The position numbers and the translations under genes are program-made. Positions 53,653 through 64,000 of a stretch of 64,000 nt of DNA are shown in pieces. The notes under the pieces were generated by a model. It worked only from the letters and a program-made list of their open reading frames with translations, made no database searches and was not told the DNA's origin. Numbering within the stretch: the first letter of the stretch is position 1; each line of letters starts with the position of its first letter. Source of the DNA: Populus alba. Lineage: Eukaryota; Streptophyta; Magnoliopsida; Malpighiales; Salicaceae. The stretch spans positions 15,976,511 to 16,040,510 of the forward strand of contig NC_133299.1 of NCBI RefSeq assembly GCF_005239225.2, written 5' to 3'.

Positions 53653-55194
53653 TTGTTATATCATCTTCTAAATAAAGATTTCACACAACCTATTAAAACA
53701 TCAACAATGCAATTATTTTCCATGATTTACCAACAAAAACCTATGCAATTATTTTTAATTATTTATCAAAAATATAAAATTTTTACTTTATCAACCCAAA
53801 CAATTATTTCTTCTTATTTACCAATCCAATATCAACACAAACAATTATATCTCAATATCTTTCAATATAAAAAGATCTCAACATCAATATAAGCAATTAC
53901 TTTTTATTATTTAACAATATCAATACAAATAATTATTTGCTAAGATTCTTCCATATAAAAAATTTCAAAGTACATCATTCCTCTAAAACTTTGTAATATA
54001 TATATATAACACGTGATTGTTTTCAAACCATTATATTTACTTAAAACTTTTTCAAATTATATCTTTCCTTGGAAACTTTATTGGAACTGTGTCCCTCTAA
54101 AATAATAATAATGGAGAATTGGAAATATGTACCATATGGAGACGATCGGAAAAGGTAGTGAGACAGAAGAAAGGGGACCACCACGTACTCTTGCCTTTGG
54201 CTCATCTGAATTCTGATCTTCGATCTGATGGAAAGGTAAGAAAATCATGGCAAGTAAAACCAAACGCAGAGGGTTTGAAATGAAAATGAAAATGACTGAT
54301 GTGGTAGAGGCCTATAAGAGCTTCCTATAGTAGTACAAAATTAATTATTACATTTCGTGAGCTTCGGAGGATGTGCCACCTCTCTCTCGCACCCTCATGT
54401 GTTGTGCTTCGCAGTTGTTGTCGCCAGAGGAGAAAAACAAGGAAGACGACGACGACTTTTGTGACCTCCCCGCCTTCTCTCTCTCTCTCTCTCTCAAAAG
54501 TAAACTAGGAAGTAACATCTGATCCATCCACCCATCCACTCATCGCCTGAAAGACTTGATGGTGGAGCTGGCTAGCTGGCTAGTCAAAACATGGAACACC
54601 CAACTACACGTCCTCTGTCCCTTGCTCTGTAATAATATACTTTTTCTCCAGATAAAATCGGTCCTGTAGTTCTCGTAAAAGGCTCCTCTCCCTTCATGAT
54701 TCGCTGCTACGTACTGTCCATGTCGATCGCTACAAAATTATTATTACTTTCACGGTATATACATTTACATGATGTCTGTCATCTCTTTGTTATTTGTATC
54801 GATGGAAGATGCTGTGTCTTCCTTTCCTTGCGTGGATGGAGCGAGCATGAGTCAAACTCACCCACCCCCAGCTCCTAGTTAATGAAGGATTTCCCTGCTC
54901 CTCTCCCTTTTACTCTATTTTTTTTTTTTTTTACTCTGATAGTTAGAAATAAAAATAAATAAATAGAAAATAGAAGTTGATGAGTACTGATGGGATGCCG
55001 ATGAAAAATCATGAAAGTTCAAAAGCTACGTTTCATATTTTACGGAACTAAAAGAAGAGGGTTTTTACTGAAAACCCTCCCCTCTTGAGTACCTTACCTT
55101 ATTTGGTTTTTTTTTTTTTTTTTTTTTTTAATATTAGGATTGCTTTTTCATGGAGCTATGTTTATCTTGCTGCATGAATTTTGAGTTTGAAGAG
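53653..55194. other. Intergenic DNA with simple repeats
   Basis: 53653-53910 is C/A/T-rich with recurrent CAATTATTT and ATATCAACACAAA motifs, possibly a degenerate repeat. A (TC)n tract lies at 54476-54495 and a T-run at 55110-55130. Open frames at 54348-54539 and 54696-54878 do not look coding. Confidence 0.5.
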
Positions 55195-55995
55195 TTAAAT
55201 AGGTTAATTCAATTTATTTAAGTTTTTTTATTTATTTATTTTAATTTTATTATTTAATATTAAATTTATTAAGAATTAGATTTTATGATTTATTTTGTTT
55301 ATTTTATATTTTGTTATTTTAGCCTTATAACCTCGGAATAATATTTAACAAGTTAATTCAAATTGACTTTAGTTGTTTATTGTGTCATTTTTTAAATTAA
55401 ATCTTTTTTATTTCAATTTTAACATTCAATGCTGTGTCGGTTAAGAATATAGATTTATATATATTTTTTTTATTTGCTTTCTATGAGTATATATTGATCT
55501 CACAATCAAGGTATCCGGTTTTGGTATTTTAATCTCGGTTAAATCAAGTAATTTTTTTCTGTTTTCTTTCTAAAAAATTACCTCAATCTCATAACCTAAG
55601 TTTCAGTCATTCAACATTGAATTTGCTTTTTATAGGGTTGTCCTTGTCTCATTACTTGGATCGCGGGTTTGACGGATTAACCCAATTGACCAAATTTCAT
55701 TACTTAATATTGTATTTGATTGGAAATTAGGCTTCACTATTTGTTTCGGTTTGTTTTTTATTAGGTTATCTCAACCTCATGACCTAGTAATAGTGCTTAA
55801 TGAGTTAGTCCAAGTTGACGTGACTTGTTTTTGTGTTATTTTTTAATTATATATTTTTTGTAAATTTTATCATTCAATATTTGATCTGACAAGAGCAATT
55901 GAAATTTAAGTTTCATAATTTATTTTGATTTATTTTTATGAGATCATCTTAGTTTCATAATTAAAATCATGAATTTAATAAATTAACTCGAGTTT
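55195..55995. repeat. Degenerate tandem array, unit about 150-170 bp
   Basis: Four or five loose copies starting near 55200, 55349, 55675, 55798 and 55980. Each runs roughly: (A/G)GTTAATTCAA-TTGACTT, a T-rich tract, ATTTTATCATTCAATATT, AATTAGGCTTCATAATTTAT, TTGGTTTGTTTTTTAT, AGGTTATCTCAACCTCATGA. The region is T-rich throughout. Confidence 0.55.
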
Positions 55996-58720
55996 TTATT
56001 CATAGAGATATCTAGTTTTGGTACAAAATAAGAACATACCTTAGACCAAACATTACTTTACACATCTTTTAATTTATAAGTAATATTTCTCAAAAGCAAG
56101 AAGCATAACTTTCATTACCAGATGCTAATGCTTTCATTTAGTACATGAATTAATTTTTAAAATAAATAGCTTTAATGTCTAATCATCACTATCTAATGAA
56201 AGTTTTTACCTTGATAAAATGTCTTCTGTGTTTCACGCAAGTCGTGTTTCGATAAATTCCTATCCCTAAGGAGTCTTGTAATGAATTAATTAATTACATG
56301 TCTTTGCCTCGTACTATGGTCTCGAAACCGGCATGAAATGTCTGCAGATGTAGTTGTAATTAATTCAAGGTTAACCCATTTATATTCGAAAGTGACATTC
56401 AAAGTCAAATACCTATCAACCAACTTAATTAAATTACGGGTGAGTCTTCTTCTTTTTCTTCTTCTTTTTTATTTTTTTTATTTAGTCCATAACTTTTTTC
56501 TACTCTCTATGATAACAGCGCTCCATACATAGAAAATAGCTATCTAATTAAGTAGCCACAGCTATTGTAATACATATACAATAGTGTGTCGACTTACTCC
56601 TTAATTTATTTTATATTAAATAATAAATAATAAGTGAATACTAAAAACCAACACCCGTTAATATATAATATTGGTATATATCCCAATCTATACTGAGAAA
56701 TTTGTTTGCTGTTAATTTCTTTTATAAGAAGAAACATGATTATTAATTACATTAATTAGGTATATATACCTCACCTTAGCCTGATCAACTGAAATTGGCT
56801 AGAAGGGATCTCTGTGATGCTCAAATCATAACAACACAAGGAGAGATGGATAGAAGGGGAAAAAGAGAAATACAATGGAGAAAATAATCAATACTAGACA
56901 TTCACATCTTTGTAGGAAATTTATTTAATTAGCATAATTAAAATAAATTATGGATGAAATAAAAAATAATCTCAAATAACTTTTGATTTTTCAAATCTAA
57001 AAACAACTGATATTTTTCTAAATTTAATTCTTGATTTATGCTGGCTAATCAAAAGTTAATAATTATAGCCTTTTAATTCTTTAACTTTTTAGCTTTCAAA
57101 ATTCATTATATATATATAAAGAAGTGAAGAAAGAGTTTCAAACTTGATTACTTTTTTTCGATTTTACATACTATTTCTAACCTCGTATTTTAGTGTTTTC
57201 TTGTCATTTTAAGCTTTGATTTTCCTTTTAAATCTAGAGTTTATGTTTATCTTGTTAAGAGATATTTGAGTTTTATATTTTTTTGTTCAAATATCTCATT
57301 TAAAAGTACACATTTCAACTAAAGTGATGTTGTTGAAATGTTAGGAGGCATATTGTAAATATGCTAGTTGCACAAGTTAGGGGCCATAAAATTAGCTTTA
57401 AAAAGAAATGATTTAAAATTGACAACAATAAAAAAATCACTAAAGGACTTTCATCTTATATATATTACAAGTTTAAATATGTATTATTATTCTTTTTATT
57501 ATATTTAAGGTTGGAAACATGTTTGTCTTGACTTTTATTTTGTATATTTATAGATTTAAAATTATATATTATTATTGTAGGTTTACCTTGAATAATTTTT
57601 TTTATGTTTTGTATGCTTTCTTGTTACAATAAACTAAATATTTTTATAGGATAAATTTTTAACAACAATCTTCTCTCTCTCTTTAAAAAAAACCCTTAAA
57701 ATTAGTCTATTCTAAAGCTGACATGTAGCTAGCTACTGTCAATTGTTCTAAATGGCCGCAAATTCTCTTTTTTCTTATTAATAGTTTCATATTATCTTTT
57801 ATTTTTTTGGTCTAATCTAAATTTTTCTTAGATCTAATATGACCATATGAATTATTTGGTCTTCTTTCTTGTTATGTTTTTCTCCTTGAAATGGCGGTGG
57901 TTGTTTTCTAACTAGACGGAGAAGGTTGATAATGATGCAAACAATTTGTAATCATTTTTAGATCTTTCATCAGCAGCACAGCCTTAGAATGCAAACAATT
58001 TCCTTGGTGATTAATGATGACTAGGATTATATGTCAATTTTTATATAAATAGTATAGGTTTAGGATTTTTAGAGGATTTTCTTTATTGAAAAGAAATGCA
58101 ATCAATTATGATATACTTTAGGGAAATCTCAAAGATTCTCTTGGCTTTAGAAGGAAATTCGTCAATCAATCTACAACAGGAAGAGAGAGATGAGATGAGA
58201 GACTGGTCATTGGTAAACGTGGTTGATTGACATGGATTCATTGAATAGAAAAGAAATATATAATAATTAACATAGACTGGACATGCATAGCGTAGGAGCG
58301 GTATAAATTACGAGGCTCATAGAAATAGCCGTTGATGGGACTGTGACTGGAAAATGTCAAACAGGCAACGACGAACTACAAACAAAAATCCCATCAGCCC
58401 CAACAATGCTGCTCTGCTCTAGCCTTTGTGCTGTTAGATGCATTCACCATGCCAGCCCATCTCTCTCCCCCTCTGTCTGCTCTCCCTGCTGCTAACATCT
58501 GCATTTAATATTATTAAATGCCCATTATTAATAAGAAACAGCAACGACATGTCCTGCTTTGCCTCGCCATATGCTCGTATCTTGACCAAGCTAGAATTAA
58601 ATCCATGAGCATGCTCTTAATTTGATCTCCTCGGTCCACACATATACAATATACACCCATAAAAGGACACCTTACTAAATGCCATCCGCAATTAACCACC
58701 CATGTTTCGATCGCCCACAA
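55996..58720. other. Gene-free upstream region of SCARECROW
   Basis: AT-rich. No gene recognised. A TATAAATT at 58303 is a possible but distant promoter element for the downstream gene. Confidence 0.5.
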
Positions 58721-58747
58721 GCAGCTAGCAGCTAGCAGCTAGCAGCT
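58721..58747. repeat. GCAGCTA 7-bp tandem repeat, four copies
   Basis: Near-perfect GCAGCTA units in the presumed promoter or leader of SCARECROW. Each AGCT is palindromic. Confidence 0.9.
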
Positions 58748-59033
58748 GAGGAGCAGCACCTCGCATACATAAACATTACACACACAGCTCCATCCCCTCC
58801 TGGCTACCAGTACTACTTCTCCCATTCAAGTTACCTTTTCAATGTTTCTCATTTGCGAGAAGACTCGTCAGAAGCATCCAAAAGGCAAGAAGACTACGCC
58901 ATACTTATCATTTTAAATCCACTCACTCAAACAATTAAATTTCAGCAAGCAGCAGCACTATTAGCTGATAGAAGAAATTTGTAGCAACAAAAAGTTATCG
59001 GAGGTCGTGTAGGTGTTTTTGGGCTTAGCTAGC

Positions 59034-59234
59034 ATGTTGCAAGATTTGAGAATCCACACACACACACCTCATTTGACAGCAACTTCAAATTCTTCCTTTT
59101 CTTTCCAAGTATTTAATTATCTCCTTATAGTATTATCTACGAAGATCAAGAAGAACCAGTCGAGGCTTATCATCTTCTCCTGGATCTCTTGTATCTGCTG
59201 CCTTCCACTACTACTTCTATTATTACTAGTATAG
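59034..59234 (+). other. Upstream ORF in the presumed SCARECROW 5' leader
   Basis: ATG at 59034 opens a 66-codon frame (MLQDLRIHTHT...) that ends at 59234, in the same frame as the main coding sequence but separated by stops. It has a Leu-rich C-terminal end. If transcribed it would act as a uORF; whether it is in the mRNA is unknown. Confidence 0.35.
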
Positions 59235-59246
59235 TATTGGTTCAAA

Positions 59247-59330
59247 ATGGCAGCTGCCTCATCTTTGCTCCGTCATATCAACAGCGCCGGCATTAATAGC
59301 AACAACAATAATAAAAACAGTGGCACCTAG
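59247..59330 (+). other. Short frame ending in TAG, probable former N-terminus of SCARECROW
   Basis: ATG 59247 gives MAAASSLLRHINSAG followed by an Asn-rich stretch and stops at TAG (59328-59330) after 27 residues or so. The frame is the same as SCARECROW and stays open from the TAG to the GRAS domain, with Thr/Asn/Ser-rich composition that looks like continued N-terminal sequence. A CAG-to-TAG change would explain the break; otherwise it is a uORF. Confidence 0.5.
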
Positions 59331-59480
59331 AGCAATAACGACACCACCAGTATTACTGCTTCATTGACAAGTGCCTTCCTGCAGCTTACCAACGGTGGCA
59401 ACAACACTACCAACAGCAGCAAACACCCCACACCCACACCAATATCATTAGCGGTACAAGTAAAAGCAGCAGGTGGGAAG

Positions 59481-62400
59481 ATGTTGAGGAAGAGGATGGC
59501 TTCTGAGATGATGGAAGTGCAATCAACGATTACTCCCCAAAATCATCAGAGGTTATCTCGAGGTAACATTATCAGTAGCACCAACGTCTATTCACTTTCA
59601 ATATCAGACGACGACGAGGACGACAACAACAATGATGATGATGTTATTGGTATGACTAGAAGTACTGGTGCCTCTTCTTTTACAAGTTGTTCCAACAACA
59701 ACAATATTAACCCTAATAACCCCAACTCAATCTTATATCCAGTCCTCAACTACTCTACTATGACTTCTATGGTACCGTCTTCCACGAACTTGACAGCAAT
59801 TACGTCAGGCGGGTCTGCTTCTCTGTCTGTTTCTGGGTTCTTGTCTCCTACAGTACTTTCCACCAACTTAATTAGTAGCTGCAACGACACCCACATCCAC
59901 ACCCAATCCCAACTCCCAGCCGTCTGTGGTTTCTCTGGTCTACCCTTGTTTCCTCCAGCTGAAATAAAAAGAAACAATATCCGATCAAACGCCGCCGCCG
60001 ATCCACTGCCCGGCCTCGTCACTACCTCTATTACCGCTCCTACTACTAGTACTCTTGCTTCAGCTTCCATGGAAGATGCCACATCCGCCACTGCTTGGAT
60101 TGATGGCCTCATAAAGGACCTACTCCACACTTCCACCAACGTGTCCATTCCTCAGCTCATTCAGAATGTGAGGGAGATCATCTACCCTTGCAACCCCAAT
60201 CTGGCCTCCCTCCTCGAGTACAGGCTCCGGTCTTTGACAGACCCAATAATCCCGCCCAGTATTCTCCCGGTGGAGAGGAGTAGGAATAAGGAGGCAGCCG
60301 CAGCAGTACCATTACCGCTTCAGATCCAGAGGCGTTACAATCAAGGCCATGCCTCTAATTCTGGGCTCACTCTTGATCTTGACAATATCGTCTCTAATTC
60401 CGCTCCTCCAGTTTCTTCACATGTTAGTCACTACTCTAACTGGGGACCGACGCCACCTATCATCTGCCAACCAAACATCCAACAGCAACACCAGCAGCCA
60501 CAAATACACCTTGTTCATCATGATCAGCATCTGCAACAACAGCAGCAGAAGCAACAAGAGAGCCCTTCTTCTACTTCCATTGTTACACCAACTATTCTAG
60601 CATTAAATCAAGGACAACCTCCACAACAGCAAGCACAAGATCAGCAGCAGGAAAAATCATCATCTGCGGAGACAGAACAGGTAAGCAGCACCACATCCCC
60701 TCCCTCTTCATCAGCAGCAGCCAGCCGAGATAAGAAAGAAGAGATGCGGCAGCAAAAGAGAGACGAAGAAGGCTTGCACCTTCTGACCTTACTGCTCCAA
60801 TGCGCGGAGGCCGTCTCCGCTGATAATTTTGAGGAAGCTAATAAGATGCTACTTGAGATCTCGGAGCTGTCGACGCCATTTGGAACTTCAGCGCAGCGAG
60901 TGGCTGCTTACTTCTCGGAGGCTATGTCAGCAAGGCTGGTCAGCTCTTGCTTGGGGATATACGCCACGCTTCCTTCAATACCCCAAAGCCATACCCAGAA
61001 GATGGCTTCGGCCTTTCAGGTGTTCAATGGGATTGGCCCTTTCGTCAAGTTCTCTCATTTCACAGCCAACCAAGCGATACAAGAAGCGTTTGAAAGGGAA
61101 GAGAGAGTCCACATCATAGATCTGGACGTCATGCAAGGTTTGCAGTGGCCTGGGCTATTTCATATCCTAGCATCTAGGCCAGGTGGACCACCATATGTCC
61201 GCTTGACCGGGCTGGGGACCTCTTTGGAGGCTCTTGAAGCAACGGGGAAACGTCTGTCTGATTTCGCGCACAAACTGGGACTTCCCTTTGAGTTCATTCC
61301 AGTGGCCGAAAAGGTTGGAAATTTGGAGCCAGAGAGGCTTAATGTGAGCAAGAGGGAGGCTGTGGCCGTCCACTGGTTGCAACACTCGCTCTACGATGTC
61401 ACCGGTTCCGATACAAATATGCTTTGTCTGTTGCAAAGGTATTTACTTAATCATCATCATCATCTCTGACTATATCCTAAGTATTATTTACTACTTACTC
61501 ACAAGATCATAACACGAGATCCCATACCTAAAAAAGGGTTCATCATATATAGTCTGATCTCATTCTCCTCCTCTCTTCCCTTTTGATTTTCTTTTCTTAT
61601 ACAAAAAAGGCATTTCTTTTTTACTTATAACACAGGCACATTTTCCTATATATATATATTGTAGGAGCAAGCTGGAGCTTATGAGCTAATAATAAGTTTG
61701 GTTTTCATATTATATTCTATACATCAAAAGGGTAGATGCTAATGATAATGACTTCAAATTTATTATTTTTCTTGTACTAGTAGATATGATTTTGGAAGTA
61801 TTGGATTAATGAATCATATTATCTTGAATTTGCTATGAGATTTAGTGCATGATTTGATATCCACATATACTCTATTTTGTTACTACAGTATACACATAAA
61901 TTTAAATTAAGAGCCAGCCCCAGCCAGCCAATATTAATTGTTCCATTATCCATGTTGAGCTAGTTAAGCTAGGTTATGGATAAATTAATTTAGCATGCAC
62001 CACGCTCGTGGTCGCTAATGGGATGGGGTGGATGGATTCTGTTGCAGGTTGGCACCAAAAGTAGTGACTGTGGTAGAACAGGACCTAAGCCATGCAGGAT
62101 CCTTCCTGGGAAGGTTTGTGGAGGCCATACACTACTACTCCGCACTGTTCGACTCCTTGGGAGCAAGCTATGGGGAGGAGAGTGAGGAGAGGCATGTAGT
62201 GGAGCAGCAGTTGCTCTCCAGAGAGATACGCAATGTATTGGCCGTGGGAGGTCCTTCCAGAAGTGGGGATGTCAAGTTCCACAACTGGAGGGAAAAACTA
62301 CAACAGTCCGGGTTCAAAGGCATCTCTCTTGCTGGGAATGCTGCTACACAAGCCACTTTGCTCCTTGGCATGTTCCCCTCTGATGGTTATACATTAGTAG

Positions 62401-62573
62401 AGGATAATGGCACCCTCAAGCTCGGTTGGAAAGACCTTTGCTTGCTCACTGCTTCTGCCTGGAGGCCTTTTCACGTTACTATTGAAACTGCTACTACCAC
62501 CCCTCACCACCACCACCACCACCAACAACAAGTACACCACCACCACCAACACCACCGCTTTGTCACTGCCTAG
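59481..62573 (+). CDS. SCR: SCARECROW, GRAS-family transcription factor, two exons
   Basis: SCR works with SHORT-ROOT in the nucleus to drive the asymmetric division that makes endodermis and cortex, and bundle-sheath patterning in leaves. Exons 59481-61438 and 62048-62573 join in frame to 827 residues (start taken at the first in-frame ATG after the TAG at 59328). Order: KRMASEMM near the start, matching the conserved SCR KRLASEM; Ser/Asn/Gln-rich variable region with [11 protein letters not shown]; the SCR-specific [13 protein letters not shown] and [17 protein letters not shown]; poly-Gln; GRAS domain from about residue 430 ([20 protein letters not shown]), VHIID at 543-547, [14 protein letters not shown], then [16 protein letters not shown] and SAW-type end [11 protein letters not shown] 25-residue His/Gln-rich tail follows. 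The one intron position is the one known for SCR. All GRAS motifs are intact; only the N-terminus is in doubt. Confidence 0.95.
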
Positions 62574-64000
62574 CTAGCTATCTGGTTAATTTGCTTGCCT
62601 ACTTTTCAATGTTGTTACCAAACAGCATGAATTAAACCTTTTTGTTTCCATCCCATTTTGTCTTCTACATTGGACTATGGATATAAAAAGCTTGCAGAGT
62701 TTTTATTCGTCATGTAGAGTAACCAGATGCTTTTTTTTCAAGAAAAAAAATTTCATCCGTTTTCCGTGTATAAGTTACAAGTAAATTCACATAATTTCTA
62801 TGGAAAAAACACGCAAGTTTCTGGTGACTATTTAACATTTTTGTTAATTAAACTAATTTTTGTCAATTGATACATTAATCAAGAAAAAATATAAAAATAT
62901 TTTGAGATTTCTCTAAAAATTAAAAAATGTATCGCTAAGGGAACTGGAAAATACCAATGGTATAATATTCTTTCATGTAAGAAATAAAACTTGCGTCCTC
63001 ACGAGGGGGTTTGCCTTGAAAAACATCACGGTTTAACATGTCCATAAGACACGCCAAAGGTCTCATGGAGTTGAAGTGAATGTTGACCTGGTACTGTTCG
63101 TGTCATCCCAAACTTAGAAAAGGGGTTTGATATGGAATTGAACAGCCTATGAACTTACATATACAAGACCAAAGTTGGGTTCGTTATCCTTGCCATCTAA
63201 AAGGAACAATAACAAAAAAAAAAAAAAAAAAATCACATAACATAGATTTCATATGGTTAGAAAAACAGGTTTAAAGCACATATTTAAAGGAAATATGTCT
63301 CATAATGGAAATCCTATAAGGTTTGCTTTGTTAGGCAAAACTAATCCTAAACCCATAGAATTTCTGTTGGTGAATACGAAATCCTTAATGATGGTTTTAT
63401 CCTTTAGAGCACAAACGTCCAAAGCTTCACCAGTTTTCCATGCTTCCATAGCTTCTAACCTAGCTCGGTTAGAAAGGGTAGAATTGATTCCTTTAAGGTG
63501 ATTTTGTTAGAACCAGGAGTGCGATTCCCCCTTCCTTTCTGGTTTGAATTCATGGCGTACTAGGCTAGGTACTTTTGGCCCTAGCAATTAGAGCTTGGCT
63601 TGCTCTCTTGCCTGTGGGGGGCTGCCTTGGCCCCTTACGCTCTGGCCTACCCCCGTGCGGGAGAGGCTAGGTGTTGCTAGAGCCAGCCCGATATTTTTGG
63701 TCGCGGCATGTGAGCTGCTGAGTTTCCTGTATTTCGCCAAGAAAATATCGTGCTTTTTACATGAAATCAATCCAGTAAAATCAACCATATTTTTTTGAGG
63801 CTGCCAGCTGAATTTGGGGTCATTCTGGCCAGTTCCTATTTTTGCAGATTTTCTTGATTTTTAATGGTAGGAAAATAAAAAAAAATGCTTCTTGACCACA
63901 AAAAATTCTGGGAATTTTTTTGGAGGTGGATTGGATTTTTTCCAACCTCTATGCAAAATTTCAACTCAAAATACCAAGAAATGAATTTTTTAGAGGGAGG
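62574..64000. other. Spacer and unrecognised sequence to the window end
   Basis: SCR 3' UTR, then AT-rich DNA with a poly-A run (63212-63230). From about 63530 to 63720 composition changes: a GC-rich block with GGCCCTAGCAATTAGAGC, GGGGGGCTGCCTTGGCCCC and CCCCCGTGCGGGAGAGGC. It looks like part of a repeated element that continues beyond the window, but I cannot name it. Open frames at 63253-63501 and 63595-63798 resemble no known protein. Confidence 0.4.

Noticed and set aside
59013..59033. Non-ATG (GTG) extension of the upstream ORF in the SCR leader
   Set aside because: Plant initiation at GTG is rare; the first ATG is at 59034.
63253..63501. 82-codon frame near the window end
   Set aside because: No recognisable domain, and adjacent to repeat-like sequence.

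Overview
The window is nuclear DNA of a woody dicot. The protein-coding genes, several AT-rich dispersed repeats and the intron-rich gene structures fit Salicaceae (Populus or Salix). That assignment rests on recognising the repeat and gene families from memory, not on a search. There is no sign of bacterial, viral or organellar origin. Seven host genes are supported, all with canonical GT..AG introns that restore the reading frame.

Layout. 1-8.1 kb: AT-rich intergenic DNA with an LTR-like repeat, a minisatellite of hairpin-forming units, an (AT)n run and an old ~0.5 kb tandem duplication. 8.2-9.0 kb (-): plastid ribosomal protein bL17 (RPL17). 9.8-13.1 kb: an old non-coding LTR-type element with internal short tandem repeats. 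14.7-17.8 kb (+): an RLCK-VII kinase close to Arabidopsis PBL8. 18.8-19.3 kb (+): a small secreted cysteine-rich peptide of unknown function. 19.7-24.5 kb (+): a full-length Ty1/Copia element with identical 275-bp LTRs and a 5-bp target duplication, so inserted very recently, but with two reading-frame breaks. 24.5-29.6 kb: gene-free, with simple repeats and a MITE-like element. 29.8-30.7 kb (+): a LURP-one-related (LOR) protein. 31.5-38.4 kb (-): ethanolamine-phosphate cytidylyltransferase (PECT1), 8 coding exons. 38.4-39.1 kb: a short divergent promoter. 39.1-45.9 kb (+): a 15-exon GOLD-domain protein. 46-59 kb: gene-poor DNA with gene remnants (RNase H-like, possible ankyrin, plant mobile domain), repeats and one doubtful ORF. 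59.5-62.6 kb (+): the GRAS transcription factor SCARECROW. 62.6-64 kb: unrecognised DNA.

The genes do not form a pathway. They cover plastid translation, immune or growth signalling, phosphatidylethanolamine synthesis and root/leaf radial patterning. From memory, kinase + small Cys-rich gene + GOLD gene recalls Arabidopsis At5g01010-At5g01020, and LOR + PECT1 recalls At2g38640-At2g38670, so the order looks partly conserved (to be checked).

Most worth a second look: the young Copia element with its possible +1 gag-pol shift and non-canonical LTR terminus; an in-frame TAG near the expected SCARECROW N-terminus; the hairpin minisatellite with compensatory base changes; and the uncharacterised 12-cysteine peptide. 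I found no clearly new multi-gene system.
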